From: Alteromonas abrolhosensis
GTDB taxonomy: Bacteria > Pseudomonadota > Gammaproteobacteria > Enterobacterales > Alteromonadaceae
DNA: 64,000 bases
Assembly: GCF_001953635.1 (NCBI RefSeq)
Contig: NZ_MEJH01000002.1
Coordinates: 186,001 to 250,000, forward strand
Direction: 5' to 3'
The position numbers and the translations under genes were made by a program. Positions 18,646-28,500 of the stretch are shown one piece after another. The stretch's first letter is position 1; each line of letters begins with the position of its first letter. The notes under the pieces were generated by a model. That model did not search any database and had not been told where the DNA came from. It saw nothing but the letters and a program-made list of their open reading frames with translations.

Positions 18646-19331
18646 TTAAGGTTGGTGAGCAAGCCACACCGATTATCATAATCGATAATTTCATACCAAA
18701 CCCGCTGAGTTTAGTAGAAACAATTGCGCAACACCACCCGTTTACAAAACGAGATGGCGACTTTTATCCGGGGGTGAGAAGTCACCCGCCCCAGGAGTAT
18801 GTCGAACACCTACATACCTCGCTTCCCCAACTTTTTAGCCAACTTGCTACGCATAATGGGCTACAAAATTTTGGCTTGGAAAAGCCTCTTCATATGCCCC
18901 TAGTGCAACTTTCCATAGCCAATCAAGCGCCGAAAAGTTTATCCCCCATTCAATGTATTCCGCACATCGATACGCAAAAGGATAATGAATGGGCATTAGT
19001 GCACTATCTGTTTAGCGCTCCTTTGGGTGGTACTGCTTTCTATCGACATATTGAAACGGGGTTAGAACGGGTTAATGCAGCGCAGTACGAAGGCTATTTT
19101 AAAACCTTAAAACGTCAGGCCACCAGCGTAGGGTTACCTCCTAAAGCGTACATAAACGGTGATACCTCCATGTTCACCCAAATCGCCCGCATTGAGCCTA
19201 TGTTTAATCGTGCCGTGTTATATCCAGCCAACTTGCTGCACAGCGGCTGTTTACCTAACGATATTTCGGATTCTGTTGATGTGAAAGAAGGCAGGCTAAC
19301 CGCAAACGCCAGTATCATCTTTAAAGAGTAA
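18624..19331 (+). CDS. DUF6445-like protein, possible 2-oxoglutarate/Fe(II) oxygenase fold
   Basis: A 235-residue cytoplasmic protein. It begins with ELIKVGEQATPIIIIDNFIPNP, a usual opening for prolyl-hydroxylase-like proteins, and has IPHID in mid-protein and ANLLHSG near the end, which could supply the H-x-D...H iron ligands of the 2-oxoglutarate oxygenase fold. This family often sits with SapC and tryptophan-halogenase genes. The ATG overlaps the end of the SapC gene by 22 bases, so translation is probably coupled. The oxygenase assignment is inference from motif placement; the substrate is unknown. Confidence 0.8.
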   Translation: MVSNYELIKVGEQATPIIIIDNFIPNPLSLVETIAQHHPFTKRDGDFYPGVRSHPPQEYVEHLHTSLPQLFSQLATHNGLQNFGLEKPLHMPLVQLSIANQAPKSLSPIQCIPHIDTQKDNEWALVHYLFSAPLGGTAFYRHIETGLERVNAAQYEGYFKTLKRQATSVGLPPKAYINGDTSMFTQIARIEPMFNRAVLYPANLLHSGCLPNDISDSVDVKEGRLTANASIIFKE

Positions 19332-19435
19332 AAACTCTCACCCCTAACGATGTGGCTATGTAACTATAAGATAGCGATTTGCGATAGCTGCCTTTGGTAG
19401 TGCTCGTTACGTTACTGCAATTTTAAGATCGACGC

Positions 19436-20887
19436 CTAGTTCATTAGTGAAAGTGTAATAGACGCGATTTCATCCGTGCCCGTTACGGTTATTGGTGAAC
19501 TCAGGCTATCAAAGGTAAATGGAATTTTTTCGTAGCTTCGACCACCATGCTCTCTAGCTACTTCTACGTGAAGTATTAACGAGGCTGAGTTAGCGCTTTT
19601 TCCAAAATCATCCAAACCATCCCACTTTATGTGTAACGGCGCGTTTTTCTTAGTAGCCCCGGCAAACCCATCGACTAAGCCTTCATTTTTTCGGCCCACT
19701 CTTCGCCACCATGTGCGAAGCTCAGCTAGCCATCTTTCGCTGGTACCGCGAAGCGCTAAACTTTTTACTAGCCGGTTCTTTTCATCGCTTACCCACACGC
19801 TTACGTAAGGACCGCGATAATCTGCAATGTCAAATAGCGGTAAGGTGATATCAATTGAGATGGCGTGGCCATTTTTTTCAGCCTTGTTTTCCCCCGAGTT
19901 GTCACCCGACGTGCGAACCGTATAGGTGTTGCTGGTAAATACCCTGCCATTTTCATCAATTAACTTCAGCGCTAGTGATGGGTTCGCGTTAACTAACTCC
20001 ATGGCTTGCTGCGCTGTTTTGGTTGCCGAAAAGTGTGCTAACAACATCGCTTCAAATGCGTTATCCGCCACTGATATGGCTTGAAACTTGGCGCTAGGCC
20101 AACCGTCACTGTGGCTTAACACGCCTTTTTCTAAAGACACCAGCTTCGAAGTGGAAAGTACTGGGCGCTGCCACGGTCTGATGTATGCGATGGTACTTTG
20201 AATACTAACAGCATCCGGTGTGCGGCCAGTTTGGGTAACAGCTTCTTGAGCCACAGTTCCCTGCCAACTAAAATCTTGGTTCGAGGCGTGGGTTTCTAGC
20301 CCTTGCGCGCTAATGTGGTAAGAGCGAATATTAAGTGATGTCAGGTAGTTAGCAATGCGTTCTACGGCAAGGGACGCTGCGAACTCAGACAAATCCCACT
20401 GGATAGGTGACGCAAACGTCACGCTGTTATCGTCGTTAAAATTGACCTCAGCAATGCGCGCCACACGAGCAAGACGTCTCACTTCGCGACGTGAAAGGTC
20501 ATGCTTACCCTGAATATATTCTTCCCAATAGTTGTACAGCTCACCGTTACGGCAGCTTATGTTACCCTCAGTTCGGTTAAACCAAGCTTCACACCGCTTA
20601 ATGGCACTGTACAGCCATGCCGGAAGTGTACCTTCGAAACGTCGATTAATTTCGCTAAGCGCACTCGTTGTGTTTGATTTGTCTAACGTTTGATAGGTGT
20701 CTTTAATCAGTAGATCAATATTCTTTTGCTCAATGGCGCTAAGAGTCTGCTCTTCGTACAGGGTTATTTCTGTGTTAAGCGTGTGGGTGGTTGCTTCTGG
20801 TGATGGTGCGGGAAACACATACAACTCGGCCTTAACGGTATAGCTGGCGGTAACCACCGCCAGATATAAAAGGAAACGCCCAACCAT
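19436..20887 (-). CDS. ApbE-like (degenerate) plus DUF2271 protein
   Basis: A 483-residue exported protein with signal peptide (residues 1-20). Residues about 25-300 resemble ApbE, the FAD:protein FMN transferase (TTSALSEINRRFEG, GNISCRNGELYNYWEE), but the glycine-rich motif reads DLSEFAASLA instead of DLGGIAKGYA and the Mg-binding A-x-x-A-D-A-L-A-T region reads NAFEAMLLAH, so the usual flavin-transfer chemistry is doubtful. Residues about 335-480 fit DUF2271 (ISIDITLPLFDIADYRGPYVSVWV, GATKKNAPLHIKWDG). Last gene of the DUF4198, EF-hand, DUF2271 operon; its start overlaps the EF-hand stop by one base (TAATG). Confidence 0.82.
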   Translation of the reverse strand: MVGRFLLYLAVVTASYTVKAELYVFPAPSPEATTHTLNTEITLYEEQTLSAIEQKNIDLLIKDTYQTLDKSNTTSALSEINRRFEGTLPAWLYSAIKRCEAWFNRTEGNISCRNGELYNYWEEYIQGKHDLSRREVRRLARVARIAEVNFNDDNSVTFASPIQWDLSEFAASLAVERIANYLTSLNIRSYHISAQGLETHASNQDFSWQGTVAQEAVTQTGRTPDAVSIQSTIAYIRPWQRPVLSTSKLVSLEKGVLSHSDGWPSAKFQAISVADNAFEAMLLAHFSATKTAQQAMELVNANPSLALKLIDENGRVFTSNTYTVRTSGDNSGENKAEKNGHAISIDITLPLFDIADYRGPYVSVWVSDEKNRLVKSLALRGTSERWLAELRTWWRRVGRKNEGLVDGFAGATKKNAPLHIKWDGLDDFGKSANSASLILHVEVAREHGGRSYEKIPFTFDSLSSPITVTGTDEIASITLSLMN

Positions 20888-21786
20888 TATTCGCTGACTT
20901 GTGCAGTGGTGGTGTCACTTTGCTCCTGCTGACGTAGCGCAGGCGCTGGATCAGCTAACGTTAAGTAGCCATCACCATTAGTGTCGTAGCGATGAAAAGC
21001 ATTAAACCCAGACACCATGTACTCTGAAAATGTCATTTTGCCGTTCTCGTCTGTATCTAGAACTTCAAAGCGAACGTAAGTTTGCTTAATTTGTCCTTCA
21101 TGGGTTTTCTCAATCTGTGCATCCAGTCTGTCTTCAAACTCAAGTACATATTCTTGCTCTGTGAGTTTGTCGTCACTGTTTTCGTCTGTGCGCTGGAACT
21201 GCGCTTTGCGAACGGCGTGAAACTCCTCCTTTGTTACCTTTTCGTCACCGTTTTGGTCGTACAAGGTGACAAAGCCTTCAATATTGTGACTGGTCGGCAT
21301 GCGCAACATAGGGCGCTGTACTAGCTCAGGTTTGTCATCTTTTTCCTGTGACGCCGAGCGACGGGATGCAGGCTCAGGGTCGCCAAGTGCAACAACACCA
21401 TCATTATCACTGTCCATACGCGAGAAACTTCGCTCACCCACCGCATTGACTTCATCAATAGTAATGAACTCGTCATCGTTACTATCGACAGCATGGAAAC
21501 GTATGTGAGTTTGTTTTACCGATGCTTTTCTGTCTTCAGCTAACCGTTTCTCTACTTTGCCTTCCCACTCATAAACGTATTCGCTTTCATCAAGTACACC
21601 GTCTTTATTGGAATCAGAAGCATTGAAGCGAGCGCGTCTTGCATCAACAAACTCTTCTAACGGAAGTGACTCGTCCTTGTTTAAGTCATAGGTCAATATA
21701 ATACCGCTGGCACTATGCGGTGCAGCTACCGCCGAAGCGCTAATACAAAGCGCAGATACAACGGCTAAACTTACTGTTTTCAACAT
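20887..21786 (-). CDS. Exported EF-hand calcium-binding protein with eight loops
   Basis: A 299-residue protein with a signal peptide (cleavage after AVAA). Eight EF-hand-type loops can be read, in two matching sets of four: DLNKDESLPLEEF, DSNKDGVLDESEY, DSNDDEFITIDEV, DSDNDGVVALGD, then DQNGDEKVTKEEF, DENSDDKLTEQEY, DTDENGKMTFSEY, DTNGDGYLTLAD. This suggests an internal duplication. It is likely periplasmic or surface-exposed. It lies 25 bases after the DUF4198 gene and is translationally coupled to the ApbE/DUF2271 gene. Its role is unknown; the Fur-box context points to metal uptake. Confidence 0.9.
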   Translation of the reverse strand: MLKTVSLAVVSALCISASAVAAPHSASGIILTYDLNKDESLPLEEFVDARRARFNASDSNKDGVLDESEYVYEWEGKVEKRLAEDRKASVKQTHIRFHAVDSNDDEFITIDEVNAVGERSFSRMDSDNDGVVALGDPEPASRRSASQEKDDKPELVQRPMLRMPTSHNIEGFVTLYDQNGDEKVTKEEFHAVRKAQFQRTDENSDDKLTEQEYVLEFEDRLDAQIEKTHEGQIKQTYVRFEVLDTDENGKMTFSEYMVSGFNAFHRYDTNGDGYLTLADPAPALRQQEQSDTTTAQVSE

Positions 21787-21811
21787 AATTATCTCCTTGT
21801 ACCCTTGTTAA

Positions 21812-22606
21812 TTAATAGGCTTCGAACGAAAGTGTGGTGGTGTAACTGTAGGTAGGCACTTCTGCACCTTCAGGCGCATCGGTACGCAGCCTTACTTGCA
21901 TCAAATAGACATCTTGAGCTGAGGGAGTAAACGACGCTTGCCCTTTTGCATTTGTCGTTAATTTTTCTACATCAGATTCTTCGGCGAACTGATCTTTTCC
22001 TTGGTAAACCGATACTTCGTGATCGGTTACAGGCTTACCATTGAACAGAACTTTGAAATTAAAGCTCTCGTTAGCGAACAAACTGTTAGGGTGGTTAATT
22101 GCAACAATCTCTAAGCCTTCGTTTCTTGGCGCTAGCGCCTGTTCAGTCGGTCCTTTCTTCGTAACATATGTCGTAGCAAACGTTACCGACTGAAAGTGCT
22201 CTTTTAACACCGCACCTTCGGGAAGAGGCTTGTCATTACCTCGCATAGAGCCACGCTCACCGTCCTTTTCATACACGCGAAAAATTGCCCCCATGCGTTT
22301 ACCCGTTGAAAACTGGTAAGTCCCTTCTTCTTCTAAAGTGTGCTCAAGTACATTGCGGGTAGAAAGATCCACAACCTTTTCCACGCTCACTAACTTTCCG
22401 TCAGGGGTTATTACTTCAAACGATGCATTTGTAATCGCCGCTTCAGGAACAAAAAACTGTTCTGCGAAAGATGCATCCAGCGTGACTTTACCGCCTCTAA
22501 CCGGTTCAAACTGAAGCGGTTTTAGGTAAGCCACGTGGGCTAAAGCAGCGCCACTGAAGCAGCTTGCAATAAGCAAGGGTAAACTGATGAGCGTGTGTTT
22601 TTTCAT
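21812..22606 (-). CDS. DUF4198 periplasmic protein (NikM-like)
   Basis: A 264-residue exported protein (signal peptide residues 1-23, cleavage after AALA) matching DUF4198. After cleavage the protein starts with HVAYLKP, an N-terminal histidine typical of this family, which could bind metal. The beta-rich body ends in a domain with KGQASFTPSAQDVYLMQVRLRTDAPEG. Members accompany cobalt, nickel and iron transporters and TonB receptors. First gene of the three-gene minus-strand operon transcribed divergently from the TonB receptor, with a Fur-box-like site just upstream. Confidence 0.88.
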   Translation of the reverse strand: MKKHTLISLPLLIASCFSGAALAHVAYLKPLQFEPVRGGKVTLDASFAEQFFVPEAAITNASFEVITPDGKLVSVEKVVDLSTRNVLEHTLEEEGTYQFSTGKRMGAIFRVYEKDGERGSMRGNDKPLPEGAVLKEHFQSVTFATTYVTKKGPTEQALAPRNEGLEIVAINHPNSLFANESFNFKVLFNGKPVTDHEVSVYQGKDQFAEESDVEKLTTNAKGQASFTPSAQDVYLMQVRLRTDAPEGAEVPTYSYTTTLSFEAY

Positions 22607-22652
22607 GGTTTTTTTGTTTGCTAGTTGTGTAAAAGTGGAATCATACTATTGC

Positions 22653-22673
22653 AAATGATAATTGTTATCAATA
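22653..22673. promoter_or_regulatory. Fur box in the divergent promoter region
   Basis: AATGATAATTGTTATCAAT closely matches the 19-base Fur consensus (GATAATGATAATCATTATC), including the GATAAT and ATTGTTATC halves. It lies about 50 bases before the DUF4198 ATG and 160 bases before the receptor ATG, so it can serve both divergent units. Confidence 0.8.
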
Positions 22674-22832
22674 GTATTACGATCGATTTTTGACGCACGA
22701 GGTGTCAAAAAATCGTTCTGACAGGCGCGATTTAGAAAAAATAAAAATGATATCAACCGACGCAAACTGGAGGCTAAGTGTTGATACGAAATACTAATCA
22801 TTTGCACTTTTATTAAAATTTGGAAAAGAACA

Positions 22833-25160
22833 ATGAAATTTAAACGCTCAACGGTAGCTATTTCGCTTGGCTGTGCGCTAACACTCCCTGCCTTAGCTCA
22901 ACAGTCTGAATTGGCAGTAACAAAAGCCAAAAGTGAAGAAACACTTACAACGACTGTCGAAACCGTGCTGGATGCACAAACCCTGTCAAAGCGCTCAATC
23001 ACGAATATTGAAGATACTGCTCGTTATATTCCAGGAGTACAAACTAATGATACGGGTAACCGTTTCGGTAACGATGGCTTCAATATTCGCGGGTTAGAAG
23101 GGGACGCTGTAGCAGTAACTGTAGATGGCGTAGGTCAAGGCGAAACGCTAAACCCAAGCTCATTTGCCGCTTATGGAATGTATGGATCGAGCCGCGGCGA
23201 AATTGAATTGGAACACGTAAAAGCCGTCAATATCACTAAAGGCCCGAGCGCTGTCGCGCAAGGACCAGGCGCACTTGCTGGCTCAGTTACCTACGTGACC
23301 AATGAAGCGAGCGACTTTTTACCTGCCACAGGTGATGCCACAGGCGTTAAATTGAAAACCGGTTTTGATGCACGCTCTGACGAATGGCTAGTACACGGCA
23401 CCGTCGCTAATAGAACGGGTAACTTCGACTCGCTATTGCAATACACAATGCGCGACAGTAGTGAAACAGAAGCCCACAGCCATGGTGAGAATATCTCAGG
23501 CTCAGGACGTGGTCAGGCAGACCCAATGGATAATCAAGTTGATGCAGTTTTACTTAAATTTGCTTATAACTTTTCCGAGCACCAGCAACTAGGCGTTGTT
23601 TACGAAAAAACGGACAGAGAAACGAACGGCGTACCTCTTTCTCGCCAAAGTGACACTTATTTTGACTTCACCTCAGCGGATGAAAATAACCGCGAGCGAA
23701 TTGGGCTTTTCTTTAACAACAAAAATCTAGGCCTAGCGTTTGCTGACAGCATAGATGTGACATTGAACTATCAAGAGCTGTTTTCATCGGGTGTAACCAG
23801 CTTTCTTTACGGCAGTGCAGACGGCGACGCTATATTGCGTACCGAAGACCGCAATTTCAGCCAGGACTCATTGAGTTTCAATGTTGATTTAGCCAAATCA
23901 ATCACCGGAGAATTTAACCATGAGATTATTTATGGCTTTAGTTATCAACAGGTGGACGCAGAAGCGGTGATGTTCGACCGCAGGTTCGCTGGACAAACCG
24001 CGGACTCGCCTATATTAGACGGCTACCCTATTCGCGACCAAAGCTTTGTTCCAGAAACCGAAAAAACGTTAATTACAGCCTACCTAGCTGACACGGTTGA
24101 ACTTAGCGAGCAATTAAGCGTGAACCTTGGACTTCGTTACGATTCAACCGAATACACGCCTACTGTAGACAGCACATTTTCAGACCCCACAGGGTTAAGT
24201 ATCACAGACAGCGAATTTAGTGCGGTGGTAGGAGAGATTGGTGCTACCTACGAATTCGTAAAAGGTCATTCTATAAATGTCCGTGTTGCTCAGGGCTACC
24301 AAGCCCCTACGCTACAAAGCTTATATTTTGGCACGAACTCAGGGGATGAAGTTACCGATATTATAACTGGTGACACCTTTATTGATCTTGATCGTATAGC
24401 CAACAGTGAGCTTGATGCTCAAGAGTCGACTAATTATGAACTCACTTATATTGGTGATTTCGAGAACGGGAATGTCAGCGTGTCGGTGTTTAGAACTGAG
24501 TACACCAACATGATCCAGGACGAGACTTATTCAACGCCTTATGGCACTGAAGTAACTACCGTGCAGTGCGGTCGCTTCGGTTGTGAAACCGTAGTGAATA
24601 CTGATGATGTATTCACACAGCCACAAAATACGGGCGAACTGACTGTTGACGGTTTTGAAGTTACGGCCAATTACCATTTTACCGATAATGTATCAGGTCG
24701 TTTGGCTTATACGGCATTGGACGGTACCTACGACACCGCATCTGCTTTTAACAATGCGGGCGACGACTTAGAAACCGTATCACCAGATACCGCAACAGTT
24801 GGACTAGGCTACGTATCTGATGAAGGTGACTGGGGCGCAGAGCTCGTCGCAATATTGAGTAAAGGTGTAGAAGAAAGTACCCAACTTAGCTACACCTCGT
24901 TGAACAATGGCGCAGGTCCATCGCATACGCCTGCAGGCTATGCTGTTTTCGACCTGCTCGCCTACTACGACATTACTGAAAACCTGCGTTTCACCACGGC
25001 AATTTACAACCTTACAGACAAAGAATATTACCGCTGGGAAGTGCTTAATAGCGTAAGAGACGGTACTGGTGGTTTCTTTGGTGGTGTGAGCGGCAATGGA
25101 TACCAGCGCTACTCAGAGCCAGGTAGAAGTATTAGTGCCTACGTCACTTACCAGTTCTAA
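22833..25160 (+). CDS. TonB-dependent receptor, hemoglobin/transferrin/siderophore type
   Basis: A 775-residue outer-membrane receptor with signal peptide (cleavage after ALAQ), plug domain at about 40-160 containing RSITNIEDTARYIPGV and NIRGLEGDAVAVTVDGVGQ, and a barrel ending GRSISAYVTYQF. The RGLEG...TVDG plug pattern is that of the haem/hemoglobin and transferrin receptor group. The Fur box upstream supports iron-regulated expression; the exact ligand is not readable. A barrel loop has the cysteine pair QCGRFGCE. A 9-base inverted repeat (25173-25210) follows the stop. Confidence 0.93.
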   Translation: MKFKRSTVAISLGCALTLPALAQQSELAVTKAKSEETLTTTVETVLDAQTLSKRSITNIEDTARYIPGVQTNDTGNRFGNDGFNIRGLEGDAVAVTVDGVGQGETLNPSSFAAYGMYGSSRGEIELEHVKAVNITKGPSAVAQGPGALAGSVTYVTNEASDFLPATGDATGVKLKTGFDARSDEWLVHGTVANRTGNFDSLLQYTMRDSSETEAHSHGENISGSGRGQADPMDNQVDAVLLKFAYNFSEHQQLGVVYEKTDRETNGVPLSRQSDTYFDFTSADENNRERIGLFFNNKNLGLAFADSIDVTLNYQELFSSGVTSFLYGSADGDAILRTEDRNFSQDSLSFNVDLAKSITGEFNHEIIYGFSYQQVDAEAVMFDRRFAGQTADSPILDGYPIRDQSFVPETEKTLITAYLADTVELSEQLSVNLGLRYDSTEYTPTVDSTFSDPTGLSITDSEFSAVVGEIGATYEFVKGHSINVRVAQGYQAPTLQSLYFGTNSGDEVTDIITGDTFIDLDRIANSELDAQESTNYELTYIGDFENGNVSVSVFRTEYTNMIQDETYSTPYGTEVTTVQCGRFGCETVVNTDDVFTQPQNTGELTVDGFEVTANYHFTDNVSGRLAYTALDGTYDTASAFNNAGDDLETVSPDTATVGLGYVSDEGDWGAELVAILSKGVEESTQLSYTSLNNGAGPSHTPAGYAVFDLLAYYDITENLRFTTAIYNLTDKEYYRWEVLNSVRDGTGGFFGGVSGNGYQRYSEPGRSISAYVTYQF

Positions 25161-25172
25161 TGTAACCAAAGT

Positions 25173-25210
25173 GCAGGCCATACTTAGCTCAACTTAGCCA
25201 AATGGCCTGC
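25173..25210 (+). terminator. Hairpin after the iron-type TonB receptor gene
   Basis: GCAGGCCAT (25173-25181) and ATGGCCTGC (25202-25210) form a perfect 9-base stem with a 20-base loop. There is no T run after it, so it may be a weak or factor-assisted terminator or an mRNA-stabilising hairpin. Confidence 0.4.
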
Positions 25211-25324
25211 CATTCACTCAAGTATTCTCCCATGAATCTTTATGAAAGTTTGTTCACGAAAATGGGTGATCGAAAGTTCCTGTTTAAACGTTTTCTTGCT
25301 ATCTCTTTATTCAGGACTTTCACT

Positions 25325-25507
25325 ATGTTTGGACTTTTTAAAAGCAATCCAACCAAAAAGATGCGAAAGCAGTATGACACCCTTCTTGAAAAAGCCATGC
25401 ACGCGCAAAGAAACGGTGACATAAAGACTTATTCATTGCTTACCGCTCAATCAGAAAAGCTATGGAAAGAAATTGAAACAATTGAGAAGAACACGCAAGG
25501 GGCATGA
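25325..25507 (+). CDS. Small DUF6435/Lacal_2735-type protein
   Basis: A 60-residue basic, helical protein beginning MFGLFKSNPTKKMRKQYDTL and continuing with HAQRNGDIKTYSLLTAQSEKLWKEIE, the pattern of the small Lacal_2735/DUF6435 family. The frame is open back to 25202, but the internal ATG at 25325 gives exactly the family's N-terminus. Function unknown; likely a two-helix cytoplasmic protein. It sits alone between two TonB receptor genes. Confidence 0.8.
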   Translation: MFGLFKSNPTKKMRKQYDTLLEKAMHAQRNGDIKTYSLLTAQSEKLWKEIETIEKNTQGA

Positions 25508-25541
25508 AACTAAGCGCTTGTAGGTTGCGTGCTACCGCATA

Positions 25542-28500
25542 CTAATACGTGATGTTCACACCCAAGGCGTAGCGCGCTCCTGCATCTTGCACAAGTAAAA
25601 GATGATTGCTGAATCGGCCGCGCTTATGCACGGTTTCGTTGGTAATGTTGATACCTTCAAAAAATACAGAAACCCTAGGGCTGAACTGATATGAAAGGCT
25701 CATATCCCACTGCTGGTAAGGGCTAACAAAGGTAGGCTCGGTGCTTTGGGTTTGGTTTAGTGACTGCAAAAAGCCTTCTCGCTGGTTCCAAGCCACCCGC
25801 CATTGCAGCGCATTTTTTTCATAAAACAGCACCATGTTTTTGGCACCTGACAACCCCGTAAGCGCAAAGGTTGAGCGAATATTGGCAGTGTCTAATTCAG
25901 CGTTACTGTCTACAAAGCTCGCATTGGCCTGAATTCCCCACCCTGAGTCGCCAAACAAATGCTGCACTGCTATCTCGACCCCTTCGACCGTTGCTGACTC
26001 GCCATTGCTTGGAGATATTACGGAAAACTGCGCTAACGCATCGGCATCGTCAGCCGCGTTTGGATTTGTGCCGGTACTAGGGTCGGTCACGTTATTAAAG
26101 GTTTGCGTACTGCTTTCATTAACAATGAAATTGTCTACCGTTTTTCTAAAGTAACCTGCCGATATATAGCTATTTTCCTGGTAGTAATGCTCCACAGCCA
26201 CATCAATGTTTTTTGCCTCAAAGGGCAATAGCTGTGCGTTTCCGATACGCGCCCGCAAATCGCCACCTTGTCGCGTTGTGGTATAGGTTACACCCGGCGC
26301 CATCTGCTCTAAGGTTGGACGGGTAATACTGTGATTGTAAGCCGCGCGAAATACCCAGCTATCTAACCAGCTGGCTTTAAAACTTACGCTAGGTAAAACA
26401 TTGGTGTAGTTTGACGATTCATCAATACTTACCGAGGCGCCGAATTCTTGCCCAAGTTCGGTTTGGTCTAAAATAACTAACGCCGACAACTGTTCGTCGA
26501 CACCACTTACTTTTACGTCAGTATACTCAGCCCGTAGCCCTGCATGCATATCGATAAACCAAGGCGCAAAATCCTTTTCAATAGCGGCTTGAACATACCC
26601 CGCATACACCGTTTCCTTAACCGCGAAAGAACTCCCCCGAGTTTCAGCGGCTAAACTGACATCACCAGCGTTCTCCAAGTAACGAAATAATGTATCGCCG
26701 TCGTGACGCAGCCACTGATGAGGTATGTTCTCATGCCCACTAATCGACCCAAGAAAATCGTCACCTGCGTCAAATATGGTTTGGAAGCTATCGGGAATAT
26801 CTGGTGCATCAAAATAGCCACAAAAACTGCAGTGTCGTGCGTCAGCTTCGTTGTCTCTTCTTTCGTTGGCTTTTTCTCGCTGAGTTAATGCTCCGCCAAC
26901 GTCAATTTTGCTAAACCAGTTATCGTCGCCAAGCACGCTTACATTGATTTTTGCTTGCCCTATATCGTCGTCAACACTCCATCCTCTGCGCAGCATCACA
27001 TGAGAACGGCCGTTAGCTGGGTCTAAGTAATGGGATACCCCCACTGGCTCACCCAAAGCGTTAACTTGACGAGGGTTGGCTTGTTCAAAGCCCGATATAG
27101 CCGGCAATATGTTTGATTGAGTATGGTCAAATGAAGAGCGATTTAAATAGCCGATAAGAGAGAGTGAATTGCCCTCTCCGTTATTGTCATCGACATTAGC
27201 CATTGAATAAGACAGATCAGCATCAACAATTACGCTATCGCTCGCGATATAGTTTGCTGCAAAACCGAAGCTTTTCAAGGTCGACGAACGGTTAAAAGTG
27301 CGAGCGTGAAAGTCTGTGGCGTGCCCACTGTTTTGTGAAAAAGACACCGCTGTGCCGTTTTTATCAACCGTAACATCTTCAAGGTTACTCGATGTAAACC
27401 AATGCCCCATTGAGGTTGCCGAGGTCTCCACATCAAATGTTGACCCCAAATAGTCGGCAGTAAGCTCTAGCTTGTTGTTAGGTCTATACTGTAAAACGAG
27501 TGCAGACCCCGTGCGGGTTCTATCGTCAAAACGCACTCTTTGATCGTAATTTCTGGGAACGTATAACGTAGGAACGTATTCAGAAAGCTCACTTTCAGGT
27601 ACGTTAGTATTTACCAACCAGCCATCAATTTGCGCTTCTTCTAACCGCGCTTGGCGCTTGTGCTGAGTAAAAGAGGCTAGAATACCAAACGAGTTATTTA
27701 AATAGGTGTTGCTGAACATAGCAGAGGTAGAAGGCGCGTATTGTTGCGAGTTGGTGTCGTACTGCATTTTGACGCTGCCAGCCGCCCGCATTCCCTTGAA
27801 GGATAAAGGTTTAGCAGTTTGAACATCAATCGTAGCGCCAATGCCACCCGACTGCATGGTCGCCTGACTTTGTTTGTGTACGGTTACACTGCTGACAATC
27901 TCAGAAGCCAGTGTATCAAAACTGAATTCGCGCCCGAGCTTATCGGTTGCCATGGGCCTGCCGTTTAATAAAACCCGATTAAATTCCGGCCCAAAGCCCC
28001 TCACCGTAACAAGTTGCCCTTCCCCTTCTGCGCGGTCGATAGATACGCCAGACACACGCTGCAGCGCTTCTGCGAGGTTTTGATCGGGGAACTTACCCAT
28101 ATCCACCGACTGGATTGTATCAATGATGACGTTCGCGTTGCGTTTAATCCCCACCGATTGAGCAACACGCGCTCGCAAGCCCCTTACTTCAATGTATTCA
28201 ATGTCGTAACTACCTTGCTCATCCGGTACGGTCACCAAGCTATCGTCTTGTGCGGTAATGGCGTTAAACAGGCGACCTAGCAAGTGATTGTTTTCATCGC
28301 CATCGCTAGCAGGCACTATTTTTATGCGTGTGTTATCAACAATGTGAGCACTCAGACCCGTACCAGCTAAAAGCTTTTTAATTGCCTCCTGCGGCGTATA
28401 GTTACCACTTACTTCGTTGGCAAAGACATGTCTGACTTTATTGAAGGGAAAGACTACGGTCAGCTCGGCCTGGTTTGCAAACGCGATGATCGCCTCATCT

